Source: Paenibacillus sp. CF384 (GTDB lineage: Bacteria > Bacillota > Bacilli > Paenibacillales > Paenibacillaceae). Taken from it: 64,000 nt of DNA. The stretch's first letter is position 1. Every line of letters begins with the position of its first letter. Location: positions 1 through 64,000 of the forward strand of contig NZ_FNNV01000009.1 of NCBI RefSeq assembly GCF_900106745.1, written 5' to 3'. A program made the position numbers and the translations under genes. The notes beneath the pieces were generated by a model that saw only the letters and a program-made list of their open reading frames with translations, did no database searches and had not been told where the DNA came from. Positions 34,343-42,656 of the stretch are shown piece by piece.

Positions 34343-36276
34343 GCGCTATTGTCGGTATTTATCAGTCAAATGGGCATCCGATCAACAACAGGGACAGCAG
34401 CGGGATGATGGAAGCCATGGAGCGGTACGATGCCGATGATGTTCAAACGTGGACGAACGGTGCGGTATTCCTCGGGTGCCGCGCTAAGTGGATTACGCCG
34501 GAGTCGGTTGGCGAGCGTATGCCTTATTACGACGCTGAGCGCAATATCGTGCTCGTGGCCGATGCTATCCTTGATAATCGCCGGGAGTTGTTTGAGCTGC
34601 TGCAGGTTTACCCCGCTCACCGCAGCAAAATCACGGATAGTGAGCTGATATTGCTGGCCTATCGCAAATGGGGGCAGAAGGCTCCGGAGTACCTGATCGG
34701 CGATTTCGCATTCGTCATCTGGGATATGGGGAAGCAGGAGATGTTCGGTGCAAGAGATTTGCTTGGACATCGCTCTCTCTACTATGTTCACGATCGCGAA
34801 CGGTTTGCCTTCGGTACGACGATTGCTCCGTTATTCGCTTTACCGGAAGTTGGCAGAGCGCTCAATGAACCGTGGCTTGCGGAGTTTATGGCGATTCCGG
34901 AAATGTTCGAGTCAACGGATGTGACCTCCACGCCTTACCGGAATATTCATCAGCTGCCGCCGGCTCATACAATAACGGTTGCGGATGGACGCATTTCGCT
35001 CTCTAGGTATGGTTCCTTGGAACCGAAGTCGATGCTTCGGCTTCATTCCGACCAGGAATATGAGGAAGCATTCCGGGAAGTGTTCGACGAAGCGGTGAGG
35101 TCGAGGCTGCGCACGCATCGTCAAGTGGCGGTAACGTTAAGCGGCGGCCTAGACTCCGGCGCGGTCGCAAGCTTCGCTGCGCATGCCCTGAGCGAGGAAG
35201 GGAAGTCCTTGCATGCCTACAGCTACATTCCTGCTCGCGATTTCACCGATTGGACGCCGAGCAGCACCTCGGCCGATGAAAGCCGGTTCATCGGCGCTAC
35301 TGTCCGGCATGTCGGCAATATATCGCATCAAGCGATGGATTTTGAAGGCATCAGCCCGTTATCCGAAGTAGACGAGTGGCTGGATCTGCTCGAGATGCCG
35401 TACAAGTTTTTCGAGAACTCTTACTGGTTGAAAGGGATACACGAACGAGCCGGAGGGCAAGGAGCGGGCGTACTGCTAACCGGAGCAAGAGGGAACTTTA
35501 CGGTTTCGTGGGGGCCGGCGCTCTATTATTACGCGACGCTGCTCAGAAAGCTGAAATGGGTGCAATTTATGCGCGAGCTTCGGCTGTACAGCACGAATAA
35601 AGGCATTAGCAGATCGCGCTTACTATCCGTGATCGGCAAGCAGGCGTTCCCGATTCTGGCTAAGCGTTCGGAGCAAAGCAGTGCGCCGGATATTCCGACC
35701 ATGCTGATCCATCCCGATTTCGCTAGACGAACCGATGTGTTTGCCAAGTTGCAGGAAAACCGAATCGGCGTGAACGGCTCTACCATTCACGATCCGCTGG
35801 AGCTGCGCAAGGAGAAGATGCAGAATCTTGCAGTCGGCAACAAGAATGGCGCCTCGGCAACCAAATTGTCCTTGCGTTACGGCGCATGGGAACGCGATCC
35901 AACCTGCGATCCCCGCGTCGTCCGGTTCTGCTTCTCGGTGCCGGTAGAACAATATGTGCGAGACGGCTTGGATCGTGCGCTTATTCGGAGGGCGACGAAG
36001 CATTATTTGCCCGACGAGGTAAGGCTGAATCAGCGGATTCGCGGTATCCAGGGAGCGGATTGGGTTCACCGCATCAAACCTTCTTGGAAGCCGTTGACCG
36101 ATGAACTTCGGCAGCTTTGCACGGATCCTATCGCGACCGGGTACCTGCATGTCGACCGAATCCGGGAAGCCGTTTCGCGACTTGGCGAAACGCCTCGTCC
36201 GGAGCACGCGTTCAACCCGGAGATGAGAATGCTCATGCGCAGCCTGATCATTTACCGGTTCCTTAAACGTTTGTAG
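34339..36276 (+). CDS. Lasso peptide cyclase C1 (asparagine synthetase-like)
   Basis: A 645-residue AsnB homologue expected to adenylate the Asp9 side chain of the core peptide and close the macrolactam with the new N-terminus. The N-terminal glutaminase-like domain begins MSAIVGIYQ and lacks the Cys that real asparagine synthetases use. This is usual for lasso cyclases. The ATP pyrophosphatase motif SGGLDSG is at residues 268-274. It lies directly upstream of precursor A1. The start overlaps the sulfotransferase stop by 4 bp. Copy C2 (39470) has almost the same length and the same motifs. Confidence 0.88.
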   Translation: MSAIVGIYQSNGHPINNRDSSGMMEAMERYDADDVQTWTNGAVFLGCRAKWITPESVGERMPYYDAERNIVLVADAILDNRRELFELLQVYPAHRSKITDSELILLAYRKWGQKAPEYLIGDFAFVIWDMGKQEMFGARDLLGHRSLYYVHDRERFAFGTTIAPLFALPEVGRALNEPWLAEFMAIPEMFESTDVTSTPYRNIHQLPPAHTITVADGRISLSRYGSLEPKSMLRLHSDQEYEEAFREVFDEAVRSRLRTHRQVAVTLSGGLDSGAVASFAAHALSEEGKSLHAYSYIPARDFTDWTPSSTSADESRFIGATVRHVGNISHQAMDFEGISPLSEVDEWLDLLEMPYKFFENSYWLKGIHERAGGQGAGVLLTGARGNFTVSWGPALYYYATLLRKLKWVQFMRELRLYSTNKGISRSRLLSVIGKQAFPILAKRSEQSSAPDIPTMLIHPDFARRTDVFAKLQENRIGVNGSTIHDPLELRKEKMQNLAVGNKNGASATKLSLRYGAWERDPTCDPRVVRFCFSVPVEQYVRDGLDRALIRRATKHYLPDEVRLNQRIRGIQGADWVHRIKPSWKPLTDELRQLCTDPIATGYLHVDRIREAVSRLGETPRPEHAFNPEMRMLMRSLIIYRFLKRL

Positions 36277-36315
36277 TAGCAACTCGTTAACTCCATTGAG
36301 AGGGGGTGAAAAACC

Positions 36316-36447
36316 ATGACGAACAAAAAAGAATGGCAAGTACCTACTGTTGAAATGCTTGATGTAAGCGAAACGATGTATGGAAAAGGGATGTCGAACA
36401 TTGACTTTGTAACAACGGACGATATGGACATCTATAACCCGAGCTAG
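36316..36447 (+). CDS. Lasso peptide precursor A1
   Basis: A 43-codon gene starting at ATG 36316 after AGAGGGGGTGAAAAACC. The leader carries KEWQVPTVEMLDV, the WxxP form of the usual YxxP recognition motif, and ends in SETM with the conserved Thr at -2. The predicted 22-residue core begins with the ring segment YGKGMSNID, so Tyr1 would be joined to Asp9. The tail is acidic and ends in Asn-Pro-Ser, which offers a C-terminal Ser for the adjacent kinase. The leader and layout match paeninodin-type precursors. A strong terminator follows the gene. Confidence 0.88.
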   Translation: MTNKKEWQVPTVEMLDVSETMYGKGMSNIDFVTTDDMDIYNPS

Positions 36448-36460
36448 TTCGGTCCAGGCG

Positions 36461-36504
36461 CCCTTATACAATCCGCGCAGTCGGATTGTATAAGGGATTT
36501 TTTG
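36461..36504 (+). terminator. Terminator/attenuator between A1 and K1
   Basis: CCCTTATACAATCCG (36461-36475) and CGGATTGTATAAGGG (36482-36496) form a perfect 15-bp stem followed by ATTTTTTG. It lies 14 bp after the precursor stop and just before the kinase ribosome site. It would give much more precursor mRNA than mRNA for the modifying enzymes. Confidence 0.9.
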
Positions 36505-36530
36505 TTATTGCCCAGAAAGGAGTGGTTGAT

Positions 36531-37478
36531 TTGGTATCTGCCGGTGAACACACGATATATCAAGCTTTCGGCATGCGTATATCGAGTTCAATTCCGCTGC
36601 CTGAACTGCCTGTATCCAGTCCGAAGAGTGCTGAGAAGAACCCGGATGTCATCATTGAAGCGGCTGACCCGGACAGGTTATGGGAGGAGCTGCAGCTTGT
36701 TGGCAGCAACTTCGCGTACAAAGACGGCCGGTTCCTGTTCCTTATTCCGGAGACAGCCATTTATTGTATTGAAGACGGATATCGAATTACGGTTGCTTCG
36801 CTTGAAGGCGCAGATCTGGAGAAGGTACGCGTATATTTGCTCGGTACCTGCATGGGCGCACTGCTCATGATCCGTGGTGTGCTGCCTTTGCATGGAAGCG
36901 CCATGATGATCAACGGCAAAGCATACGCGTTTCTTGGCGATTCGGGTGCCGGTAAATCGACGCTTGCCGCCACGCTGGTAAGCAAGGGTTATGAGCTAAT
37001 AAGCGACGATGTCATCCCGGTATCCATATCGGGTGAAGGCGGAAGACTTGTCGTTATGCCGTCCTATCCGCAGCAGAAGCTGTGGCAGGAAAGTCTCGAT
37101 CATCTGGGACTGGCAGCCGGTCACTTTCAATCGGTTTATCGGGAAACGACGAAATATGCCGTACCGGTGCTTTCGAAATTTTGTACCGAGCCCGTTCCGC
37201 TTGCAGGCGTGTTTGAACTGGTGAAATCGGAATCTGAGTCAGCCGTTTCGATCAGACGATTGTCCAATCTGGATCGGCTGCGCATCGTGCTTATGCATAC
37301 GTATCGAAATATGCTGATCCCGCGTTTGGGCCTTGCGCAGTGGCATTTCAAGGTTTCATCCAGCACGGCCGATCAGGTTAACGTCTATCAGCTCATGCGG
37401 CCTACAGCAGGATTTACGGCAAACGAGCTGGCATCAGAAATCATTCGTACCATCGAAGAAGGAGGCAAATCGTTATGA
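36531..37478 (+). CDS. Lasso peptide kinase K1 (HPr kinase-like)
   Basis: A 315-residue protein with an HPr kinase/phosphorylase-like C-terminal domain. The P-loop GDSGAGKST is at residues 136-144, and ISDDVIPV follows with an acidic pair that fits the catalytic/metal site. PLHGSAMMINGKAYAFLGD precedes the P-loop. PadeK in the paeninodin cluster is of this type and phosphorylates the C-terminal Ser of the precursor. The A1 core also ends in Ser. The start is TTG at 36531, 8 bases after AAAGGAG. The upstream in-frame TTG at 36486 lies inside the terminator stem and is rejected. Confidence 0.85.
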   Translation: MVSAGEHTIYQAFGMRISSSIPLPELPVSSPKSAEKNPDVIIEAADPDRLWEELQLVGSNFAYKDGRFLFLIPETAIYCIEDGYRITVASLEGADLEKVRVYLLGTCMGALLMIRGVLPLHGSAMMINGKAYAFLGDSGAGKSTLAATLVSKGYELISDDVIPVSISGEGGRLVVMPSYPQQKLWQESLDHLGLAAGHFQSVYRETTKYAVPVLSKFCTEPVPLAGVFELVKSESESAVSIRRLSNLDRLRIVLMHTYRNMLIPRLGLAQWHFKVSSSTADQVNVYQLMRPTAGFTANELASEIIRTIEEGGKSL

Positions 37479-37777
37479 CGAATGTTTACTTGGCGGAACA
37501 ACAGATTACCCAGTCGCCTGACAGTATTGTGAGCGACATGAATGGGGAAAAGGTGATGTTCAGCATTGCTAGCGGCAAATATTATAATCTCGGCCTGATT
37601 GGCGGCCGAATTTGGGAGCTCATCGCGACACCGACTACGGCCCGCGAATTGGTGGAGAAGCTTCTGCAGGAATATAACGTTTCACGGACAGCCTGCGAGG
37701 AACAGGTTGATGCGTTCCTTCGGAGGCTGCATCAAGAATCACTGATCGAGGTTCGGAACCTTGAAGCGCATCGTTAA
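37475..37777 (+). CDS. Lasso peptide B1 protein (PqqD-like RRE)
   Basis: A 100-residue PqqD-family RiPP recognition element. SPDSIVSDMNGEKVMFSIASGKYYNLG forms the wing and strands, GRIWELI the first helix, and a helical end follows (ELVEKLLQEYNVS...VDAFLRRLHQESLI). B1 binds the precursor leader and delivers it to the B2 protease. It is the only B1 in the cluster, so it must serve both A1 and A2, whose leaders share KEWQ.PT. It overlaps K1 by 4 bp and B2 by 17 bp. Confidence 0.88.
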   Translation: MTNVYLAEQQITQSPDSIVSDMNGEKVMFSIASGKYYNLGLIGGRIWELIATPTTARELVEKLLQEYNVSRTACEEQVDAFLRRLHQESLIEVRNLEAHR

Positions 37778-38219
37778 GAAGTTTCTCGCTCTGCCTGCGG
37801 AGAAGAAAAGGTTCATGCTCGAAGCGTTCATCTACTTAGGCTGGGCTCGTATATTGAAGACCATACCGTTCTCACGACTCGCGCCATCCTTGGGCAGACG
37901 CATGTTCGAAACTCCGCTCGCGCATGATCCGTCACACGTTATGGCAATCCGCCAAATCGCACAGGCGATCGGGGTAATGAGTCGCCATACGATCTGGGAA
38001 AGCCAGTGTATGGTCAGAGCGATTGCCGCGAGCAAAATGCTGAAGCGGCGCCGGATTGGAAGCACCCTCTACCTAGGTACGGCGAGAGACGAGCAGGGGA
38101 AAATGATCGCGCATGCCTGGCTGCGCAGCGGGCCATTCTATGTGACCGGAGCCGAGGAAATGAAGATGTTCACGATGGTGGCCGCATTCGGATCGGATGA
38201 AACGCAAGGAAAGGAATGA
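37761..38219 (+). CDS. Lasso peptide B2 leader peptidase
   Basis: A 152-residue transglutaminase-like cysteine protease that removes the leader so the core can be cyclised. The catalytic Cys83 is in WESQCMVRAIAASKML, and His118 is in MIAHAWLRSGPFYVTG, both in the family pattern (C-x-x-R-A and HAW). It is the only B2 gene in the cluster. The start lies within the end of B1, so the two are coupled. B1 and B2 are separate proteins, the usual Firmicute arrangement. Confidence 0.87.
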   Translation: MKRIVKKFLALPAEKKRFMLEAFIYLGWARILKTIPFSRLAPSLGRRMFETPLAHDPSHVMAIRQIAQAIGVMSRHTIWESQCMVRAIAASKMLKRRRIGSTLYLGTARDEQGKMIAHAWLRSGPFYVTGAEEMKMFTMVAAFGSDETQGKE

Positions 38220-38231
38220 AGGTGTCCCATT

Positions 38232-39401
38232 ATGGAGAACAATCGCACCCTGGATCTAAGCGCTTTTCCTGAAGAAATCAACATCATGCTGGCGTTCATG
38301 AAGATGAATGCCGATCAGGCCCAGGAATGGGGCAAGTCATCGATGCCTGACATCGATTGGAATCAATTTCTCAAGGTGATCCGACATCATCGCGTCTACC
38401 CGCAGCTGTTTACGAAGCTAAAGAACAACAACCGGATTCCCGCGGATGTCTTGCAAGCCCTTCATCAGGATTACGGTCAGAACACGTTTCAAATGCTCCG
38501 TTTAAGCGGCGAAATGGGCCTTGTGTGCAAGTCCTTTCTGGAACATGGAATTCCTTCCTTGGTTCTTAAAGGACCGGTGCTTGCCGATCTGCTGTATGGG
38601 GATATCTCCCTTCGAACGTCCAAGGATTTGGACATCCTGGTCCCGATGGAGAGTGTGGAGACGGCAGAAGAGATGCTGACCAAGCTCGGCTATGAGAGCG
38701 ATAGTCATGCTCCTCGGTTATTTAATTGGAAGTGGAAGATGCATCATATCTCCTACACGCACCCACAGACGAGGATTCAAGTGGAGCTTCACTGGCGTCT
38801 TAATTCCGATATGGGAAAGGAACCGCCGTTTGAGGAGTTGTGGGCACGCAGAAGACGGAGTTCGATTTCGAAAAATGAGATTTATATGCTAGGGAGCGAA
38901 GATCTCTTCATGTATCTGGTCTCACACGGCGCCCGTCACGCCTGGTTCCGGCTTCGCTGGCTGGCAGACATTGACCGGTTGGTGCGCCAAGGATTGGACT
39001 TTGCAACAACCATTTCGCTCATGCGGCGCTATGAATGCCTTCAGCTTGGAGGACAGGCTCTTATACTGGCGTCCGCGCTGCTTGGCACGACGCTTCCGAG
39101 TGCTGCCAAGCCGATGATTACCGGCAGCCATCAACGAGAGCTGGCTCAGCGTTCGCTCTATTTCATCCGGGATATCGTCGTTTTCTCGCCTGTACCGAGC
39201 TCCCAGGAGTTGGCCAAAACCTATAAACGTTACTTGTTTGCATTGAAAACGACCCGGCAAAAGTCGGTTTATATAGTAGGCCTATTATATCCCAGCTTCA
39301 GGGATACGGAAGCGATGCCGCTTCCGAAGCAATTGCATTTTCTATACTTTCCCTTAAGACCGTTCGTCTGGTTATGGCGGCAAATGAGGCAGGAAGCATA
39401 A
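38232..39401 (+). CDS. Nucleotidyltransferase family protein in lasso cluster
   Basis: A 389-residue protein of the uncharacterised NTP_transf_5-like family. The nucleotidyltransferase core is visible as LVLKGPVLADLLYGDISLRTSKDLDILVPM (residues about 110-140), where the Gly and DLDILV residues bind metal and nucleotide. The later AHARWF-like and RLRWLADIDRLV segments are also typical. Such genes accompany paeninodin-type clusters, but their role is unsettled. It could modify the phosphorylated peptide, or be involved in resistance. It lies 12 bp after B2 and before the second module. Confidence 0.7.
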   Translation: MENNRTLDLSAFPEEINIMLAFMKMNADQAQEWGKSSMPDIDWNQFLKVIRHHRVYPQLFTKLKNNNRIPADVLQALHQDYGQNTFQMLRLSGEMGLVCKSFLEHGIPSLVLKGPVLADLLYGDISLRTSKDLDILVPMESVETAEEMLTKLGYESDSHAPRLFNWKWKMHHISYTHPQTRIQVELHWRLNSDMGKEPPFEELWARRRRSSISKNEIYMLGSEDLFMYLVSHGARHAWFRLRWLADIDRLVRQGLDFATTISLMRRYECLQLGGQALILASALLGTTLPSAAKPMITGSHQRELAQRSLYFIRDIVVFSPVPSSQELAKTYKRYLFALKTTRQKSVYIVGLLYPSFRDTEAMPLPKQLHFLYFPLRPFVWLWRQMRQEA

Positions 39402-39469
39402 AGAGATTCAGCCTATTCAAGTACGACACGACAGCACGTAGAAGAATGACTAGCACCTCGGAGGCAAAC

Positions 39470-41410
39470 ATGAGCGCAATTGCAGGTATTCTTTGTTTCA
39501 ACGAAGAGACTGTATCGATAGAGGATAGCATGAAGCTTATGCAAGCTTTGCAAAGATACCCGTTTGATGATGTGCAAACCTGGTATGGCGGGTCCGTGTT
39601 TCTGGGATGCCATGCCCAGTGGATTACATCGGAATCGGTTCATGAACGTCTGCCGTTCTATGATAGCCTACATAAACTGGCGATTACCGCCGATGCGATC
39701 ATTGACAACCGGGATGAATTATTTAACCGGCTGCAAATTGATTATTCCCGGCGGAAAGGGATGACGGACAGCGAGCTTATTTTGTCGGCATATCTGAAGT
39801 GGGGAAAGGCAGCACCGCGCTATTTGATCGGCGATTTTGCTTTTGTCATTTGGGACGAGAAGAAGCGTCTTCTTTTCGGGGCACGCGATTTACTGGGAAA
39901 CCGCACACTCTATTATCATCGGCAAGAGCGGCAATTCGCCTTTTGCACGGCGGTCAACCCGTTATTCGAGATCAGCGGCGTCAAGAAGGAGCTGAATGAG
40001 TCATGGTTTGCAGAGTTTTTGGCCATTCCCATTATTCTGGATGCCGTCGACGTGAATGGGTTTGTATACCGTAATCTAGAGCAAATTCCTCCTGCTCACA
40101 GCTTTACTGTCCAGGATCGTAAAATGGCGCTGGAGCAGTACGACACGCTGGAAGCGCCTCGAGATCAGCTTCGACTTAAATCAAACGGCGAATACGAGGA
40201 AGCTTTTCGCGATGTTTTCCAGGAGGCCGTAACGTCGAAGCTTCGAACGTTCCGTTCGGTCGGCGCAAGCTTAAGCGGTGGATTGGATTCGGGCGCAGTC
40301 ATAAGCTTTGCAGCGGATCCCTTGCGTAAGGAAGGGAAAACATTGCAGACCTACAGTTACGTTCCTTCCCCTGATTTCGTGGATTGGACTTCGAGAAGTA
40401 TGATGGCCGACGAAAGTCCGCACATTGGGGCTACAGTGCAGCACGTAGGGAATATAACGCACAACAGCTTGGATTTTTCGGGCAGGAACTCGTTCGGGGA
40501 AATAGACGACTTGGTCGGGCTTTTGGAAGCGCCTTATAAGTTCTTCGAGAATTCGTTCTGGATCAAAGGGATTCTTGAACAAGCGCGGCAGGATGGGGTC
40601 GGCGTGCTGCTTACGGGAGCACGGGGAAATTACTCCGTGTCTTGGGGGCCGGCCATGGACTACTATGCCAAGCTTTTAAGGAAGCTGCGCTGGTTTCATT
40701 TTTACCGCGAGCTCAAGCATTACGGAAGACAGATTCATGTAGGAAGATCCCGGCTGCTGCCCATTATCGCTAAACAGGCCTTTCCATTTGCGACCAGGTC
40801 TTATTACGCCAAGAGACCGAAGAACGAAATTCCGAACCTCGTCCATCCGGCATTGGCAGCAAGAACGAATGTGTTCGAAAAGCTGAAATACCATGACGTC
40901 GGCCTGGCCGGGTCCTCGTTCGATGAATTCGAGGCGAGAGACTATCAATTCGGAAATTTGGCAACCTCAAATCATCAAGGCACATCTGTAACCAAGTTTT
41001 CCCTGCGCTATGGCGTTTGGGAAAGGGACCCCACCGCCGATCCGAGAGTGGTTCGCTTCTGCCTGTCCGTGCCGATCGAGCAATATGTACAAAACGGGAT
41101 GGACCGTTCGCTTGTCCGAAGGGCTACCGAATCGTATTTGCCTGATGAAGTACGGTTAAACCAACGCATTCACGGCGTTCAAGGAGCGGATTGGGTTCAT
41201 CGCATGATTCCGATATGGGGCTTATTTAACGAAGAGCTTCTGAAGCTTTGCCTGGATCCCATCGCCTCGCATTATTTGAACGTGGATCAAATCAAGGCAT
41301 CACTTGGGAAAATCGGCCGTGCGCCTAAGCCGGAGCATGCATACGATCCGGATGCGAGATTGTTGATGCGTGGCTTAATTGCTTACAGGTTCCTGAAGCA
41401 ATTCAGGTGA
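39470..41410 (+). CDS. Lasso peptide cyclase C2 (asparagine synthetase-like)
   Basis: A 646-residue second cyclase, clearly a paralogue of C1 with nearly equal length and shared stretches such as LTGARGN, SLRYG.WERDP and EVRLNQRI.G.QGADWVHR. It also lacks the catalytic Cys of true asparagine synthetases (MSAIAGIL). The ATP motif SGGLDSG is near residue 269. It is expected to close the ring of the A2 peptide just downstream. The ATG at 39470 follows TCGGAGGCAAAC; an upstream in-frame extension to 39374 overlaps the nucleotidyltransferase gene and is unlikely. Confidence 0.88.
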   Translation: MSAIAGILCFNEETVSIEDSMKLMQALQRYPFDDVQTWYGGSVFLGCHAQWITSESVHERLPFYDSLHKLAITADAIIDNRDELFNRLQIDYSRRKGMTDSELILSAYLKWGKAAPRYLIGDFAFVIWDEKKRLLFGARDLLGNRTLYYHRQERQFAFCTAVNPLFEISGVKKELNESWFAEFLAIPIILDAVDVNGFVYRNLEQIPPAHSFTVQDRKMALEQYDTLEAPRDQLRLKSNGEYEEAFRDVFQEAVTSKLRTFRSVGASLSGGLDSGAVISFAADPLRKEGKTLQTYSYVPSPDFVDWTSRSMMADESPHIGATVQHVGNITHNSLDFSGRNSFGEIDDLVGLLEAPYKFFENSFWIKGILEQARQDGVGVLLTGARGNYSVSWGPAMDYYAKLLRKLRWFHFYRELKHYGRQIHVGRSRLLPIIAKQAFPFATRSYYAKRPKNEIPNLVHPALAARTNVFEKLKYHDVGLAGSSFDEFEARDYQFGNLATSNHQGTSVTKFSLRYGVWERDPTADPRVVRFCLSVPIEQYVQNGMDRSLVRRATESYLPDEVRLNQRIHGVQGADWVHRMIPIWGLFNEELLKLCLDPIASHYLNVDQIKASLGKIGRAPKPEHAYDPDARLLMRGLIAYRFLKQFR

Positions 41411-41439
41411 TTGATTCCGCTTGAGAGGAGGTGATACAT

Positions 41440-41580
41440 ATGGAGAAGCAAGCGCAGAAAGAATGGCAGCAACCGACGCTGGAAGTACTCGACGTCAACA
41501 TGACGATGGGTGGACCAAACGGTGTATTCCCGGACAAGAACGGCAAAGGTTCTAACAATGGACACGTTTTTGAATCCTAA
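41440..41580 (+). CDS. Lasso peptide precursor A2
   Basis: A 46-codon gene starting at ATG 41440 after GAGAGGAGGTGATACAT. The leader has KEWQQPTLEVLDV and ends in NMTM, again with Thr at -2. The predicted 23-residue core begins with the ring segment GGPNGVFPD, so Gly1 would be joined to Asp9. The tail is rich in Gly, Asn and Lys and ends Phe-Glu-Ser, with a C-terminal Ser. Core A2 shares almost nothing with core A1 apart from Gly2, Asp9 and the final Ser, so the cluster should make two different lasso peptides. Confidence 0.9.
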   Translation: MEKQAQKEWQQPTLEVLDVNMTMGGPNGVFPDKNGKGSNNGHVFES

Positions 41581-41607
41581 AAGCACCTGATCCATGGCAA
41601 ATCACTT

Positions 41608-41639
41608 GGTCCTTATACGAAGAAAAGCGTATAGGGGCC
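41608..41639 (+). promoter_or_regulatory. Attenuator-like hairpin between A2 and K2
   Basis: GGTCCTTATACG (41608-41619) pairs with CGTATAGGGGCC (41628-41639), including two G-T pairs. The stem shares CCTTATAC with the terminator after A1, but the T run that follows is poor, so it may act as a weak terminator or a stabilising 3' hairpin for the precursor message. Confidence 0.55.
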
Positions 41640-41699
41640 TCTTCGAGTTTCTTATTCTAAGTAGTTGTTGATACGCTGCTGAAATTGAGGTGAGGAAAG

Positions 41700-42641
41700 A
41701 TGAACCCTGCTGTTAAACGAACGATTTATCGCGCTTTTGGGCTGACGATAGCAAGTGAACTCGCCTTGCCGGAGCTGCTTCGAGATGCGGATCAAACGTG
41801 TGAAGCGGAAGTTTATATCGACAAGGATGACTTGAATCAAGCCTGGAAAGAACGCAGCGGGATCGACAGCGATGATTATTATGCTCTTGACGGCGATGAT
41901 TTTATGCTGAACATAGAAGGCACGGCCATTTACAGAGTCGGTGGAGGGAACCGGATCACCGTCTCTCCGAATATCGGAGCGGAGGATACCGTTGTACGGC
42001 TATACTTGCTCGGAACCTGCATGGGCGTGCTGCTGTTCCAGCGCAAGCTGATGCCCTTACACGGAAGCGCCGTTGTCATTAACGGCAAGGCCTATGCGTT
42101 CGTCGGCGATTCCGGCGCGGGTAAATCCACCCTTGCCGCCGCATTTCTAAAACGCGGCTATCCGCTCCTTACCGACGATGTGATTGCCGTCACGTTTGAT
42201 CGCGACCGAATTCCCGTCGTTATTCCCTCTTACCCGCAGCAGAAGCTTTGGCAGGAAAGCATTGATAAGCTTGGGATGCAATCCGATCGATATCTTCCGC
42301 TGTATGAGACTAAATATGCTATACCGGCAGCGTCAATGTTTTGCGAGGAACCTGTCCCTCTGGCAGGTATCTTCGAACTCGTGAAGACGGACAGGAGCGG
42401 GACGGAACTTCGCCATCTCCAAGGACTTGAGAGACTTCCCACCGTCCGTTATCATACTTACCGTCATTTTCTGATTCCTCAGCTTGGCTTGGATCAGTGG
42501 CATTTCTCTGCTTCGGTAGCCATCGTCGATCGCATTAACATGTACCAATTGTGCCGATCGGCTTCGGGATTTACCGTCCACGATTTGGTAAGCCGTATCC
42601 TGAATACGGTTGAAGATGGAATTCGGATATCGCAAGGATAA
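41700..42641 (+). CDS. Lasso peptide kinase K2 (HPr kinase-like)
   Basis: A 313-residue paralogue of K1. The P-loop GDSGAGKST is at the same positions (136-144) as in K1, followed by LTDDVIAV. The shared segments RAFG, LYLLGTCMG, PLHGSA..INGKAYAF and YPQQKLWQES cover most of the protein. It should phosphorylate the C-terminal Ser of A2, and may also act on A1. The start ATG follows TGAGGTGAGGAAAG. It lies 16 bp before the exporter gene. Confidence 0.85.
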   Translation: MNPAVKRTIYRAFGLTIASELALPELLRDADQTCEAEVYIDKDDLNQAWKERSGIDSDDYYALDGDDFMLNIEGTAIYRVGGGNRITVSPNIGAEDTVVRLYLLGTCMGVLLFQRKLMPLHGSAVVINGKAYAFVGDSGAGKSTLAAAFLKRGYPLLTDDVIAVTFDRDRIPVVIPSYPQQKLWQESIDKLGMQSDRYLPLYETKYAIPAASMFCEEPVPLAGIFELVKTDRSGTELRHLQGLERLPTVRYHTYRHFLIPQLGLDQWHFSASVAIVDRINMYQLCRSASGFTVHDLVSRILNTVEDGIRISQG

Positions 42642-42656
42642 GGGGGGAGACAAAAA

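Noticed and set aside
36531..37478. K1 as a genuine HPr kinase of carbon catabolite control
   Set aside because: It is in a lasso cluster, has a paralogue beside the second precursor, and its N-terminal part does not look like the HprK N-terminal domain.
34339..41410. The two asparagine synthetase homologues as true asparagine synthetases
   Set aside because: Both lack the N-terminal catalytic Cys for glutamine hydrolysis and each sits next to a lasso precursor gene with B1 and B2 genes nearby.
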